From positions 7,557,208 to 7,621,207 of the forward strand of contig OW386286.2 of NCBI GenBank assembly GCA_936432065.2: 64,000 bases of DNA, written 5' to 3'. The position numbers and the translations under genes were made by a program. The notes beneath the pieces are model-generated. The model was not told the DNA's origin. It did not search any database and saw nothing but the letters and a program-made list of their open reading frames with translations. The stretch comes from Rutpela maculata (Eukaryota > Arthropoda > Insecta > Coleoptera > Cerambycidae). Shown here piece by piece: positions 1 to 11,849 of the stretch; within the stretch, counting starts at the first letter, position 1, and the number at the start of each line of letters is the position of its first letter.

Positions 1-124
1 AAATAATTCTGCAATATTATATTTTCAATATTTTATTTTCCCATATTTTTAGAATTTTTAGGAAGGCACTACTAATATGGAGCGGAAAGTGTTCAGATGA
101 TTACGGTTATCATTTTACATTTTA

Positions 125-777
125 ATTACTTCCACGTCCAGTGGAAGCATAGTAACGACAAAAAAATTAAAAAAAATCTTTTTTGTTCAAATAGGCTTAG
201 AATGTCATGAAACGTCGAGATTTTAAATTTGAGCGAAAAAAAATTTTCTGTCTGTCGGTCTGTAACTTTTTTTGTGCGCACGGTTACTCTGGAACCGTTT
301 GAGATATTGACTTGAAATTTGGTACACATATGTACTTTAACGAGATGTAGAACTAGATTATATTTTCATCTTGTTCCGTCGAAGGGTTGGGGGTAAATTG
401 GGGTAAATTTGGGGTAAATACGTACATCAAGCGGGTAAGAGTCCATAAAATTGGTATTTAGTATATACAAGAGAAGCCAAGGTTTCAAAAAAAATTTTGG
501 CATTAGCCACCCACCTATTACCACCCCCACCTCATTATTAAAGGGGATGAAAAAAAAATGTGATTTAGTGTATGTACAAGAACCAGAAACCTCAAAATAT
601 TTTTTTACTTCATCCACCCCCACCCCACTACTGATGTGGGGTATCGTTTTATGGGTTTTTGGCGTAGAGGATTTCAAATATTATATTATATCCCACATAC
701 AAATTTTTTTCGTTGTGAGTGACTTGGATAGAAAATCTGGATGTGGAAGTAGTGATTCTTTGGGCAGCGGTTTTTTT
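125..777 (+). repeat. Dispersed repeat family A, copy 1 (about 650 bp)
   Basis: First of seven copies of one repeat in this window (others near 11128-11849, 15333-15493, 16810-17417, 37750-37880, 39945-40111 and 60411-61107). It opens with ACTTCCACGTCCAGTGGAAG and closes with a related inverted end, GGATGTGGAAGTAGTGATTC, followed by a conserved GGGCAGCGG and a T-run. Inside are a GTCTGTCGGTCTG stretch, a run of GGGGTAAAT-like pieces and C-rich CCACCCC blocks. The short open frames in it arise in parallel in several copies and in both directions, so they are not genes. The two inverted ends suggest a non-autonomous DNA element; class unknown. Confidence 0.8.
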
Positions 778-995
778 ATATAATTATTTAATTCGAAAAG
801 TAAGATAAAACAAACATCAAGCTGAAGGTGCTGCTGTAAACAATTGCGGGTGTCTTCCCTCATCCAGGTGCGTCTTGATGATGGATTTGTTTAAAACATG
901 TTTCTCTTTACCACAATAAAATCATGTTTAAAATAAAGTTTTAAATTAAAGAAAAAAAAAACGCTATTTTTTGTCCGCGATACAATTGATTTACA

Positions 996-1251
996 ATTTT
1001 AAAGTATAGGGAAGAAATACATTTTTACTAGTTGTGAAATTATTTATTATGCTGTTTATAAATAAGTAATAAAAAAAACATAAGACAGTAAAAAACCATA
1101 AACATCACATATATGTGGTGTTTTACTATTCCCCTACTTGGTTGTCATATTTTTATTTACTATTTTGTGTTTTTTTTATTACTTATTTATAACAGTCTAA
1201 TAAATAATTTCACAATTTAATAAAAATGTATTTCTTCCCTATATTTTAAAA
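996..1251. mobile_element. Hairpin MITE with arms of about 80 bp
   Basis: The left arm (about 1000-1080) and the right arm (about 1167-1250) are reverse complements along almost their whole length. Shared landmarks are TATAGGGAAGAAATACATTT, the phrase around AATTATTTATTA, and AAATAAGTAATAAAAAAAAC. The loop is about 85 bp and holds CACATATATGTG. No coding capacity. The structure fits a miniature inverted-repeat transposable element; no clear target duplication was seen. Confidence 0.75.
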
Positions 1252-1259
1252 TAATTTCA

Positions 1260-1660
1260 GGTGTATTCAGAGCAGAGTTTGAATATATTGGAAACATTAG
1301 CAGAATATTCTGATTATACCTGGCATATGTCTAAGATATTCATAGGATAATCTATCCCTTTTATATATTCTGGGTATATTCCCGTAATAATCTGAATCGT
1401 TAAAGATTATACATAGTTTATCCCTAAAAGAATATTCTAATATTTAACATTTTTGATATTCTATGTATAATCATAGAATATGCTGAATATCTAGAGAATA
1501 TTCATAAAGTATATTCTAGGTTTATCTGACATTTTCTAATATGACGATTCTATGAATATTCTCAAAAGTTTGTATATATCTAAGGTGCTTTCTATGAATA
1601 ATCAATTATTCCAAAAGTATATTCCCAGATTATTCTTAGAATATCTGGTTCTTTCTGGGT
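1260..1660. repeat. Cluster of GAATATTC palindromes (HSE-like)
   Basis: A 400-bp AT-rich block built from loosely repeated pieces of the form GAATATTCT, TATTCTNGG and GATTATAC. Clear copies include AGAATATTCT at 1302-1311 and 1429-1438, AGAATATTCA at 1495-1504 and TGAATATTCT at 1553-1562. These fit the heat-shock-element dimer nGAAnnTTCn, but the spacing is irregular and no gene follows, so a decayed tandem repeat is as likely as a regulatory cluster. Confidence 0.5.
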
Positions 1661-4377
1661 AGGACGTAGCGGCGAGTACTGGTATATTTTGTGGTCACGT
1701 GTCTCGTGATAATTTATGAAAGCCCTGAATCTTTAAACATAAGTGTGATGAACTTTTATTAAGTATATAAGTTTGAAATGGGTATCAAAAGCAAACAAAG
1801 TGCAGAAATTACAAAAGATTAAAAAGACTTGTTTGTTTAGTTCACAAGTACGCCAACGTACGATGAATAAAAGTACATTTTTCCACACATTCGGTTACCT
1901 AAGCTATGAAAGCGAACTGTGTGGCTGAGAGTAATATATATTTTCATCGTAGGATGATTTTTTCCATGGCCTTCATATAATTCTGGCGTTCGCAATGTTG
2001 AAGTAAAGAGAAGCGGCACAGCGAAAGCATAATAAAACATTTTGCAAAATTAAACCCGCATTTTAATATCTCGGATATGAAACTTGAACATGGCAGCCGC
2101 GAAATTTGGTAATTTTATTTACGGTTAAACCGATCTCATATATCTGAAATGCATGCTGCGGCTTCGCAATCTTAATTTATATTACGTCGGCTCGTAATTT
2201 CGTAACCCGATATTAGATTTGCATCATTTCCTCGTTAAATTAAGATCAAATTGCCAAAAAATACAAAAAGCCACTTGGTACACGACGGTTTACCTCAGTG
2301 CGCTCGAATTTCTATGAATTATATCTTGCTTTGAAGCATTCCAAATTTAAATTACCTTAAAGAAGCTTTAAATAGACGAAGTAGGTAATTTTCTGTCAAC
2401 GCAGACTTCCTATACGTTTTTTAAGAGCTTCTGTATATATTTTTGGATTTGTTAATGATTTAAGTTTTGAGTTGTGACATAGGGGAGATACCGAACGGAA
2501 ATTTATTGGGGTCTTTTCCTCGCTAGTAGTTGAGCGTTGAGTTAAATTATTGTTTACCGAGTTTATTAAGTGGAGTGGTGAAGGAGACCGAGGCAATAAA
2601 TTGCACTAATTGTTTAAATTGAATAATATTAATGGGAAACAGATTTTGGTAAACATGGCTAACGATGTTTGAGAGGTAATTAAATCGGGATTCATTGTGT
2701 TCAAAACAAAATGCAGATTGGATTTATTTCAGTGGTTTGTTTTTAAAGTTTGTTAGTGGGTTCGCTGTTAAAAGCTTTTAAACAATAACAGTAAAGCGTT
2801 CCATAAAAACTGGAGACAAAGGAATTTACATAGGGCAAACCAAGTGAGCCCAAGAGTGCTTATAAAAACATAACAATCTATTCAGATTAAAACAGGGGAT
2901 GAGAATACTTAGTTAATTGATTCATAATACAGTCTGTGGAGAAAAAAATAGGGGGATGGGGGGCGGGGGTATAAAAAAGCTACAACTATTATTTGAACTG
3001 TTGCTCTATTGTTAATAGTTTACATTTTAAAGCCTCAAGAAAACTGAACATTTGTGTTTCACTACAGATTTTGGCAATTACCTCCACCCCCCCCCCGTTG
3101 TTTCTACGTAGTGATTATTGTAATAGTAATACATTGGAAATTAATAGCGTACTACACGTATAAAATATGAGGTGATTCTAGCAGGTATAAGTAGTTTAAA
3201 ACATGTGACCTTAAGGAATCTTGGCAAAACTCGTAAATCACCAATAAATTCAATAAAAAAGCTCAGACATCTTTTAATGGCCATTTCTAATTCACCTAAA
3301 TGAATTCTATCTACCATAGCTGTATGTTTCTTTCGATCTTAATCACCCTGTAAAATCATGGTGTCCGTACTGACAGGGACATATAACTTTTAATCCTAGT
3401 TTACACGAAAATCATCGAAAAATTAAGTGAAAACATTTCTTTTGTAGAATTTTCCATTCTGTGAATTTAACCTGATGAATGTTTCACGTATTTTCGTATT
3501 TTTATGAAGTTGTTTACAAAAAAACGTATTCATTAGATTCAAATCCATTTTTGGGGGTGAAGCAAGTGTCTCATCCAAACAACCTTTATTTAAATTCCAT
3601 TTAAAAACTACCCGCATTAGAGGAGCTTGTTTGATTTTATTGAGACTTTGCAGACCGAGCTATAATACATAATAAGGAAATAATATAATTGTCTTGGATA
3701 TTAAATGAAATAAAGGCCTAAAAAGTTAAATCAAAGGTTCTCAAGTAACATCTTCAGCGCTCACGATGTTAAAATTATTAGTTTCTTAGAACCCAAACAA
3801 TTTATTTATTGTAGAACATTTACATTTACGACTAAAACTTCCAAGCAATTTTGTCATCTGCAGTTAGCCCTACATACAGATATCAATTATTGGAAAAGGT
3901 ATAAGTTTATGCCTACCGACAACTTATTTAATTGTTATATTGGTACAAGACTTATATTATCTGCGTAGACTCTGAGGACGCCAGATATTGCCGTAATTAC
4001 CATTACGACCATCGTAAATTTTAACAATTTACACAACAAGCCATAATTATTATTTGTCGGGAGTTATTTGATAAAGGTTTTATGGTCGAGCGTGACGAAC
4101 ACCCGACAATGGAAAAAATTCTTTCTTATTGTATCCGTACCACGACATTTATAGAACAGAAACATATACAATCGACATTACACATCAATCCTTATTAGGT
4201 ACATTCATATTGTAAAAGAATTAAATATTTTATTCCAGTTTTTGAATTTCCCCAAGTCTGCCCTACGTGAATGTTTTAGGTATATTCAGATTTTATAGGA
4301 ATTACAAGTCTGCCATATGTGCATTTTTCGTTACATGTTATTCAGGTTTGTTTAGGCTTAGACATTGTCTTTATTAA
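1661..4377. other. No recognisable gene, 1.66-4.38 kb
   Basis: AT-rich DNA without a supported gene. Short frames at 1837-2040, 2396-2596 and 3423-3617 (all minus) carry no motif I recognise. A G-run (2948-2968) and a C-run (about 3090-3102) lie about 140 bp apart. Part of 3800-4377 may be the eroded 5' side of the transposon that follows, but I could not identify its end. Confidence 0.5.
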
Positions 4378-6272
4378 AATATTGTTTGTAACCTAAAAAT
4401 AGCTAAAAACGACAAAGAAAATGTGGAACCTCAAGCTTCGGTTAAACGGAATCGTAAAAAGTCCAAAACAGAGTTACCCGATGCTGTAAAATATGAAATA
4501 AAAAACATTATTTACGATATGGTGTCTGATCGTAAATTGGCTATCCTTTTAGAGGAGCTAAAATCTAGAGCAATAGTTTAAATTGGCCGTACTAGTTTAT
4601 ATGAAGTGATTAAAAAATTAGGCTTTTCCTTTAAAAAAGATGACAATAGAAAAGTACTGTGTGAAAGACCACAAAATCTAAAACGGCTAGAGTTGTTACG
4701 CAAACTTGGATCCTTAGCACAGAAGTAAAATGTTCTTGGCAAAATGATTCCAGTAAATCGAAAAGGCGTCGTTCAGCTACAGAAGGTAAAAGATTTATAG
4801 TTGTACATGCACGATCTATTCATGGCTTTGCTGAAGATGCGAGTTTAGTTTTCTCCACCAAGAATAAATCAACAGATTACCATGACAACATGAACTCTGA
4901 AAATTTTGAAAAGTGGCCGACAGAGAGACAAAATCCAAGCATTATTGTTTTAGATAATGCTAATGGCGCGGGAGCTAAGTGGCTTTTTCGGACACTCATC
5001 GTTACAAGCATTTTCTATGCGCTGATTAATTCTATCGAACTTAAATAACTACAAAATAGACTTCTGGTATATGTCAGCCCGTCGAGTTGGCCATGGTTCA
5101 AGATAAAAAAATCAGTGAAATTATATCATCGTTACAAAGCCAATTTTTTTGTGTGTACAAATTTTATGTTTAGAATGAATAAAATAAGATCGCCAGAAAG
5201 TGTGGGCCATCAGGGGCGCAACCAGAAAGGTCAAAGAGGTAAAAAAAAACGGAGTTATATAATATCATCGTTACAAACTTTTTTAAGGTTGAGCATGTTT
5301 ATTTAAATGAACACAGAAAAAAATTCTCAGAAAGAAACTCCCGTCAGTAAGGCTAGTCAGAAAGAAAATGTTTAGGATTTTTGAAGAAAATTGGATTTTT
5401 TTCGCATATTTCATCTCAGAACTCTAAACTCATCGTTACAAGTTCTGGCTCCTTTTTAAAACGTAAATATAAGCTCCTTCAACAATAGAATAGCCTTCCC
5501 GTAAAGTTCTTAGTGTCAACAAAAGTACCATAGGCTCTTAAATACAGGAATTTAACACTTTCGGCTAACTTGACTCCGTACCGTGCCTTAGATGTATTGT
5601 ATCATTATTACGTTTCTGGCTGCGCCTCCTGACGGCCCACACTTTCTGGCGATCTTATTTTATTCATTCTAAACATAAAATGTGCACACACACAAAAAAT
5701 GAGCCTTGTAACGATGACATGATTTCACTAATTTTTAAACAGTGTTCGTGACGCTCCTGACAGGAGGTGCCCCACCAGAAGTCGATTTTATAACTCGTTA
5801 TCATCCATTAAACCATAAAAATATCTCAAAGTTCATAAAACGATCAGCTGCCGAAAAAGCCACCCTAGCTCCCGCTCTATAAGTACCACTCTCGGGTTGA
5901 AGAAAAACAACCAAACCGATCTTGGACGAAACAAAAAATACAAACCTGTTTAAAGACCAAAAACATAGATTTCAGTGATATCGCACTTAAAGCCGAATTG
6001 CTTCACATAGCTGGAGCTAACAGAACAGAGTAACACTGTTGTCGACAATTTAATTAGAGAGTATGGACATGAAGTACTGCGACTTCCACCATATCACTGT
6101 CAGTTCAACCCAATAGAACTTGCTTGGGAAATTTGTAAGGAGTATTACGACAAACACATCGGGAAAGATGGTTTTAGTAACGAAGCCGTTCTTGCTATGT
6201 GGAATGAGGCTTTATCTCAAGTGTCGAGCTTAATTTGGTGGAGGAAGAATTAGACACTAACGAAGAAAACTA
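4378..6272 (+). pseudogene. Tc1/mariner-superfamily transposase remnant, long D-E spacing (Sailor-like?)
   Basis: Reading through frameshifts and stops, the plus strand gives an IS630/Tc1/mariner-type transposase. At 4390-4700 there is a basic N-terminal stretch, then GRTSLYEVIKKLGFSFKK (a helix-turn-helix-like end) and DNRKVLCERP. Next come WQNDSSKSKRR, GKRFIVVHARS, DYHDNMNSENFEKW (about 4874-4915) and IIVLDNA (second catalytic D at 4953-4955). After an inserted element (4963-5879) the frame resumes with YHSRVEEKQPNRSW and ends with LRLPPYHCQFNPIELAW, whose E codon is at 6116-6118. With the insert and one target copy removed, D and E are about 81 codons apart, far above the 34 of Tc1; as I recall, this fits the DD82E (Sailor) group. 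An in-frame stop follows KSRAIV and at least two frameshifts are present, so it is dead. Element ends were not found. Confidence 0.85.
4963..5879. mobile_element. Non-autonomous DNA element inserted in the transposase active-site motif
   Basis: The insert is flanked by TA on both sides (4961-4962 and 5880-5881). Removing it with one TA restores D-N-A-K-Y-H-S across the junction, which fixes the borders. Its ends are inverted repeats of roughly 260 bp: GGCGCGGGAGCTAAGTGGC on the left pairs with the complement of GCCACCCTAGCTCCCGCTC on the right, and the match continues through TTTATGTTTAGAATGAATAA and CGCCAGAAAGTGTGGGCC. A TCATCGTTACAA motif recurs at about 4996, 5126, 5264 and 5430 and inverted at 5706. 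No coding capacity. The TA duplication suggests mobilisation by a Tc1/mariner-type transposase. Confidence 0.85.
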
Positions 6273-8380
6273 AATTTATTTATTTATCTTGTACTAGGTA
6301 TTTGTATTTCACTGCCATATTTGTTTTATATAGGTTTCAGTATAATTAGTATTAAGTATATATTTTTATTTTAAGATTATGTACATATACTTATTTGGCA
6401 AAATTCTATTAATGAATAAAAAAGATTTAGCTGCAACTGTTAAGTGTATTTATTTTGTATATTTGCACTATCATATTTTTTACTTGAAACCAAAACAATT
6501 CAATATTATGATTTATTGGTTTAACTTAAATTACTATAAATTTACAATAGATGTGTTATATATGCTTATAATTCAATTTCCTTTAAATAAATCTAATTAA
6601 ATACATCAAGTAAAATATAAAACAAAGCGACGCCACTCTGCATTCGAAAACACCAACGAGCCTACGGCATCTTAGTTCAGACGTTCGTGACGTTACACCG
6701 GGACTCTACCAGCGAACAGACTTTATTACGAAAAACTTTACAATTTTTCAAACGAACTGTATACGAATCATAAACAAACAATCTCAAAGACGATATGTTG
6801 TCAGTCTAAAAATTGATTTGTAGAACATTCTCTAAGCCCTAAATTGGGCAGGGCACTTAGAAAAATGGATTTTGGAAGACTAAGTAAATAATATAAACTC
6901 GGTGCTTTGTAATAAATATTAGTTTAGAGTTACATATTTGCAGTTCCCGTCACCTTCGTCAAGTTAGCCCAATCAATAGCTAAAAAAGGGGGCCCTTTCT
7001 GCAAAAATAGCGTAAGTCAATTTTCTTTTAAAGTGTTCGGGGATGCCTTCCGAGTATTTTGCCAAGTTGGCGGGGTTGGGGTTAGCCGCCATCTTCGCTA
7101 AAAGTCAAACACAAATATCTCGACAACCATTGATGCTAGGGCAAAAATCTGTTTAGCACATTAACTCTGCACAAATTACCTAATTTACCTTATCTCATCT
7201 CAGGTATTTTATAATTGAATATGCATCATCATAATCCATGTAATGCATTTTTCTTTTGATAACAATGAAAAAATTGAAAAGGTGCAACTACTGACTCATT
7301 AAACCGCCCCAATCTCACAACAAACTCCACATCCAAAGCGTAAAATATTTAAAAAATATAAGCCAACCTTCGCACTAAGAAACAATCTGTGCCAAGACTA
7401 CACTCGACATGAAACACGAAAAACACATGTTTTATATTCTGTAAGTGTTACATTTAAAACTTTCACAGGTCTACAAACGAAAACAGTTCCCTACACGTAT
7501 CGGACCCCACAACAATGAAAATGCGGAAACATGTAAATCACCGATCGGGAAAACCGAAATAGAACGGTTTTCCAACCTCTTAGAACCGATCTATAAAAAT
7601 AGGAAGTGTTTTCTGTTAGCCGATACGGTAAAACAGCGATTTAAACGATCATATGTGCACGGACCGACTGCCGAGTAATATCCACGGCCGGTCTCAGATA
7701 TGAGTGGTATCCTAAATCCCACGTGAATTGCAAGCAAAACAAAAAGAAAGATTCGCCCACCTGTTAACTCTTTCGTTGCAGTGGCGTGGTCTCAAACACG
7801 TCGAGCGAGATTTTTCTGGAAGGTTTTTCAGCACTTGCATATCAGTAGGGTGTGGGATGATATATATACACAAGTGGGGATTTTTTTATTCTCTTTTAAT
7901 GTTGCGGAGTTATGGCAAGGTGATTTTTATTTATTCCATATTTGGCAAGTGGATTGCGGAGGGCGTCTGGTCTGAAGAACTGCTTATATAACTTTGTATG
8001 GTGTAGTCGTTTATAAAGTAATTTTTAAGCGGTGATACCCTGTATTGTCAATTGCATATGATCAGTCATTTGCAAAACGTGACAACACTTTTTAGTCTAC
8101 GTCAACACGGCGTCAAAGGCAGATAATTATCATAAGGTTCACAGTATGGCGTGTTATATGATACAACCACATTCACACACTGTAGGTATATTGTGATTTA
8201 AGAGGCCACCACCTCACAATATATGATGCTATCAGAGACAACCATGAGACGTTCCACTTCATACTCAAATTGGTTCGCTAAAGCAGAGACAACTAAGAAA
8301 CTACTGACATACTTATTACATCCTTGTTGTATATACTCCTTTTTGATTCAAGACATCCTCGCCGGGCATCTAAATAGATG
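6273..8380. other. No recognisable gene, 6.27-8.38 kb
   Basis: The first few hundred bases may be the 3' part of the preceding transposon. A frame of 77 codons at 7445-7678 and one of 87 codons at 7728-7991 (plus) have no recognisable motif and overlap other frames. TATAAAAATAGG near 7591 lies inside the first frame and has no identified transcript. I see no supported gene here. Confidence 0.45.
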
Positions 8381-9040
8381 ACGGTAGATGACGCTAGCGG
8401 CGCTGCGTTTCTATTGGACGAAGCTTTATGTCGCCTCTGCTGTCATGTAGGCATATTGTTTGTTTTGATGCAGAGTTTGCGACATTTGTAATTTTAGATG
8501 TTTTTTGATAATTTTTGTGCAGAATTGTAAATTGTAAAGCGTTGTGACTTTTTTAAATATTATTTTATTCGAATCTTCTATTGATGTTAATTTAAATATA
8601 TCCCAAAGGAGCTGTCTTATTTGTGGATTGCGTGTGGATGAAGTGGAGGTAATGCAAGAACCGTAAACAGAGGGAGGATAGCCAGTTCCCTATGCTGCAA
8701 CGTTCGCCACTTGCCGGCAAAGCTATGACGTCACGGCGAGACCTAAATCTGTTGTTTACGTTTCTGACGGCATTGTCTCTCTGTGTTTAGTGGTGTGATT
8801 ATTAAGTTTTGTCTACTTATTTAGTGGTTTTTCTTTGTAAATCTCATGTGTACATCTTCGCGTGTGTCTTATATGTTTCTTTAAGTTATAACAACACTCT
8901 TGATTAGTGAAATTGTGTGCAGAAACAGGGACATACTATTGCTTGCACTATTTTGGACCTTTATACGATTTAAAAGACAATTATTATTATTAGTGTTCTA
9001 TCGTGATTCTGTATATATAAGAAAGAAGCTTAATAATTCA
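8381..9040 (+). promoter_or_regulatory. Upstream region of the THAP exon with a CRE-like palindrome
   Basis: Less A+T rich than its surroundings near 8390-8450 and 8680-8780. It contains a perfect TGACGTCA (8726-8733), the consensus of CREB/ATF sites, and an inverted pair of CGTAAACAG (8664) and CTGTTGTTTACG (8751) around it. It lies directly upstream of the THAP-like exon, so it could be its former promoter and 5' leader. Activity is inference only. Confidence 0.35.
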
Positions 9041-9325
9041 TGTATTAGATTTACATATTGTTATTATTCAGAAAGAAGTGAAGAAAGGGCCGGGAAGTGT
9101 GCAGTGTATGACTGTAATAGGTACCATGTATTGTACAAAGAAATCTACTGGTCAAAATATTATTTTCCACGTTTTTCCAATACCCAAAGATCTGGTGTCC
9201 AAAACCATAAGAGGTGAATGGATAAAGTGCAAAAGGCACGATAAAAACCCAGATAAAAGTAGGATGTGTTCGGTTCATTTTATGGAGACCGACTATGAAC
9301 GAGAGGTGCAAAATGAATTACTAGG
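9041..9325 (+). pseudogene. THAP-domain exon, copy 1, frameshifted
   Basis: A THAP zinc finger (C2CH, DNA-binding, found in many insect proteins and in P-element-type transposases) is visible in two frames. The first pair of ligands is in KCAVYDCN (about 9096-9118). After a 4-base difference from copy 2 near 9119-9128 the frame shifts, and the rest reads TGQNIIFHVFPIPKDL, IRGEWIKC and SRMCSVHF, which supplies the FHxFP core, the conserved W and the C-x2-H pair. The exon runs into a good donor, CTAG|GTAAAA, with GT at 9325-9326, so it looks like a first exon followed by an intron. No downstream exon was found. A partial second copy lies at 21493-21669. It may derive from a THAP-carrying transposon or a duplicated host exon. 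Confidence 0.7.
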
Positions 9326-9359
9326 TAAAAATACGTTTTTTAAAATACTCTTCTGAGAT

Positions 9360-11127
9360 GCTTTGTTATATTGGGTGTTATTTTTATAATACATATTTTT
9401 CATAATTTAATATTTTGTTTAGATCATTTTTATCCGATTTTTCTATGAATTGAATCAGAATTCACCGTAGATAAGATAATTTTTATCAATTTTTTTTGTG
9501 AATCAATAATCAATATCCGCCGTATAGAAAAACAAAAATGTATGTTTCCTTGAACCAGGCATTTCATTTCCATGCCTTGCTTTTAATAAAATTGACATAA
9601 TTTTCTCAATTTTTGTCAGAAACTTCCACGCTTTGCCAGCTTGCACTGTCATTCCCATGAATTTCAGGAATTTAAAAGCTAATTAGGTTAAGGCAATGAA
9701 GAGGAAAAATACAGATTTTAATCAGAGCAGAAAAAAAGTCGAAAATTAAATAAAATAACAAACTGAATAGTCAACATTATAATTTGACATTCGAAAAGGA
9801 GAAAATTGCTACATTCTTGAAACTTTTCACACACGTTTAGTTCACGATATTTGTATACAAAGAATACTGAAAATGATCGATGCCTCAATAATTTCAATAA
9901 ACTGTGCGTGTGCGTTAAGTTTATTAAAAAAATATGGCTCCAATACGCAGTGATAATCATAGCCTAAACACACCTTGCGACACTCAACTATTGAACAGAT
10001 CGAACATGGTTGGAATATGATTGATAAAAAATCCATCTTCCGCATAATTTTAACCATCTTTGGCTTCGTATCCAGACCCTTGGGACAAAATACCACACGT
10101 GGAAAATGATTATCTCATTGACAGCATGTTTAACAGAGTGCATTCCAAGATTTCATTCAAAATCGCTGTGAACCCAATGATTACTAAATATTTTTTTCAT
10201 TCTGCGTCTCACAATGTTGAAATGTCAATTACTATGACATTAACGACATACTGAGATTTTTATGAAAAAATCACTCAAGGAAATCATGGTTAAAATGAGT
10301 ACGTTAAATATATCTTTCTTACATGTTCCTTATTATCAATGGCAATTTGGAAATATTTAAAACATGACTCACGTAACATAATCTCTGGAAACAGAGTAGG
10401 ATTAAACGAATCATTCTTCGGTGAAGGTTTATGTAATAATAATTCATAAAATAAAAGTCCTACCTACACATTTAATTGCATACTCTATTATTAACTAACC
10501 GCATATCGAATTTCTAAATGGGTATTTAAATACTTTTTTCAATAGGTAGATATTTTTTAACACTTTGTGGACTGATAAAAAACAAGAGATACTATTCTAG
10601 TTATGAACCTTATGAATATCAAATATATGTAAGGATGTCTACTCTTGGAGGATAAGATTTCTTATCTGAGTTGGAAAAAATTTTCGTGGTGAAGATATTG
10701 TCTATCAATTCTACTAATATCGTTGTTATCCGTTATAGTTTTTTTTCTAATGGACAGTTTGCGATTTAAATATGTTTTAATAGTGGATCTTCAGTGTTAC
10801 ACGTGGGATCTTGTGGCATCATTATTCTACCTAATACATGAAGTCAAACAGCTCTTGACAAACAAATCTCGATATTAAGAATTTCAGATAATAAAAAATA
10901 AAAATAAAAAGATGATACATTTTTTTTGTCACAAAATTCATTATTTCATTAATTTATTATTTGTCAAAGTTCATTTTTGCGTACATAGCCACTAGTCCAC
11001 AAAGGGTTAATAGAATAAAATTATGGTTCTCTTGGCTAAAAACAGCAAAATATATAAAAAAATTATTTTTAAAAATGGTTTGGCATTTTAGAACAATATC
11101 ACGGATGAGACATGAATATACTTTTAT
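9360..11127. other. No recognisable gene, 9.36-11.13 kb
   Basis: AT-rich DNA. Several short overlapping frames (for example 9718-9960 and 9842-10096, both minus, and 10060-10254, plus) compete on both strands and show no known motif. Nothing else supportable. Confidence 0.45.
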
Positions 11128-11849
11128 AAAAAACCGATGCCCAAGGAATCACTACTTCCACATCCAGATTCTCTATCCAAGTCACTCACAACGAAAAAAC
11201 TTTGTCTGTGAAAATAATTGTTTATGGAACTTTAATAATATAATATTTGAAATCCTCTACCCCAAAAACCCATAAAACGATACTCCAAATCGGTAGTGGG
11301 GTGGGGGTGGTGATAGGAGGGTGGTGGTGGGGGGGGTGGATGAAGTAAAAAAATATTTTAAGGTTTCTGGTTCCTGTACATGCACTAAATCACATTTTTT
11401 TTTCATCCCCTTTAATAATAAGGAGGTGGGGGTGGTAATGGGGGTGGCTAATGCCAAAAATTTTTTTGAGACCTCAGCTTCTCTTGTATATACTAAATAC
11501 CAATTTCATGGACTCTTACCTGCTTGATTTACCCATTTACCCCAAATTTACTCCAATTTACCCCCCAACCCTTCGACGGAACAAGATGAAAATACAATCT
11601 AGTTCTAGATCTCGTTAAAGTACATATGTGTACCAAATTTCAAGACAATATCTTAAACGGTTCCAAAGTAAACGTGCGCACAAAAAAAGATTACAGACAG
11701 ACAGACAGACAGACCGACAGACAGACATACATTTTTTTTCGCTCAAACTTAAAATCTCGACGTTTCATGACATTTTAAGCCTATTTGGACAATAAAAATT
11801 TTTAAAAATTTTTTTGTCGTTACTATACTTCCACTGGACGTGGAAGTAA
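11128..11849 (-). repeat. Dispersed repeat family A, copy 2 (full length)
   Basis: Same repeat as 125-777 in reverse orientation. It starts with AAAAACCGATGCCCAAGGAA and CACTACTTCCACATCCAG and ends with CTTCCACTGGACGTGGAAG. It includes a G-rich GTGGGGTGGGGGTGG block near 11295-11340 and a (GACA)n microsatellite near 11695-11725, the most expanded of the copies. Confidence 0.85.

Noticed and set aside
451..783. 110-codon frame as a gene
   Set aside because: It lies inside family A copy 1; equivalent frames appear in both directions in other copies and are broken there.
7445..7678. 77-codon basic protein as a small gene
   Set aside because: No recognisable motif, no conserved neighbour, and overlapping alternatives; cannot be supported from sequence alone.
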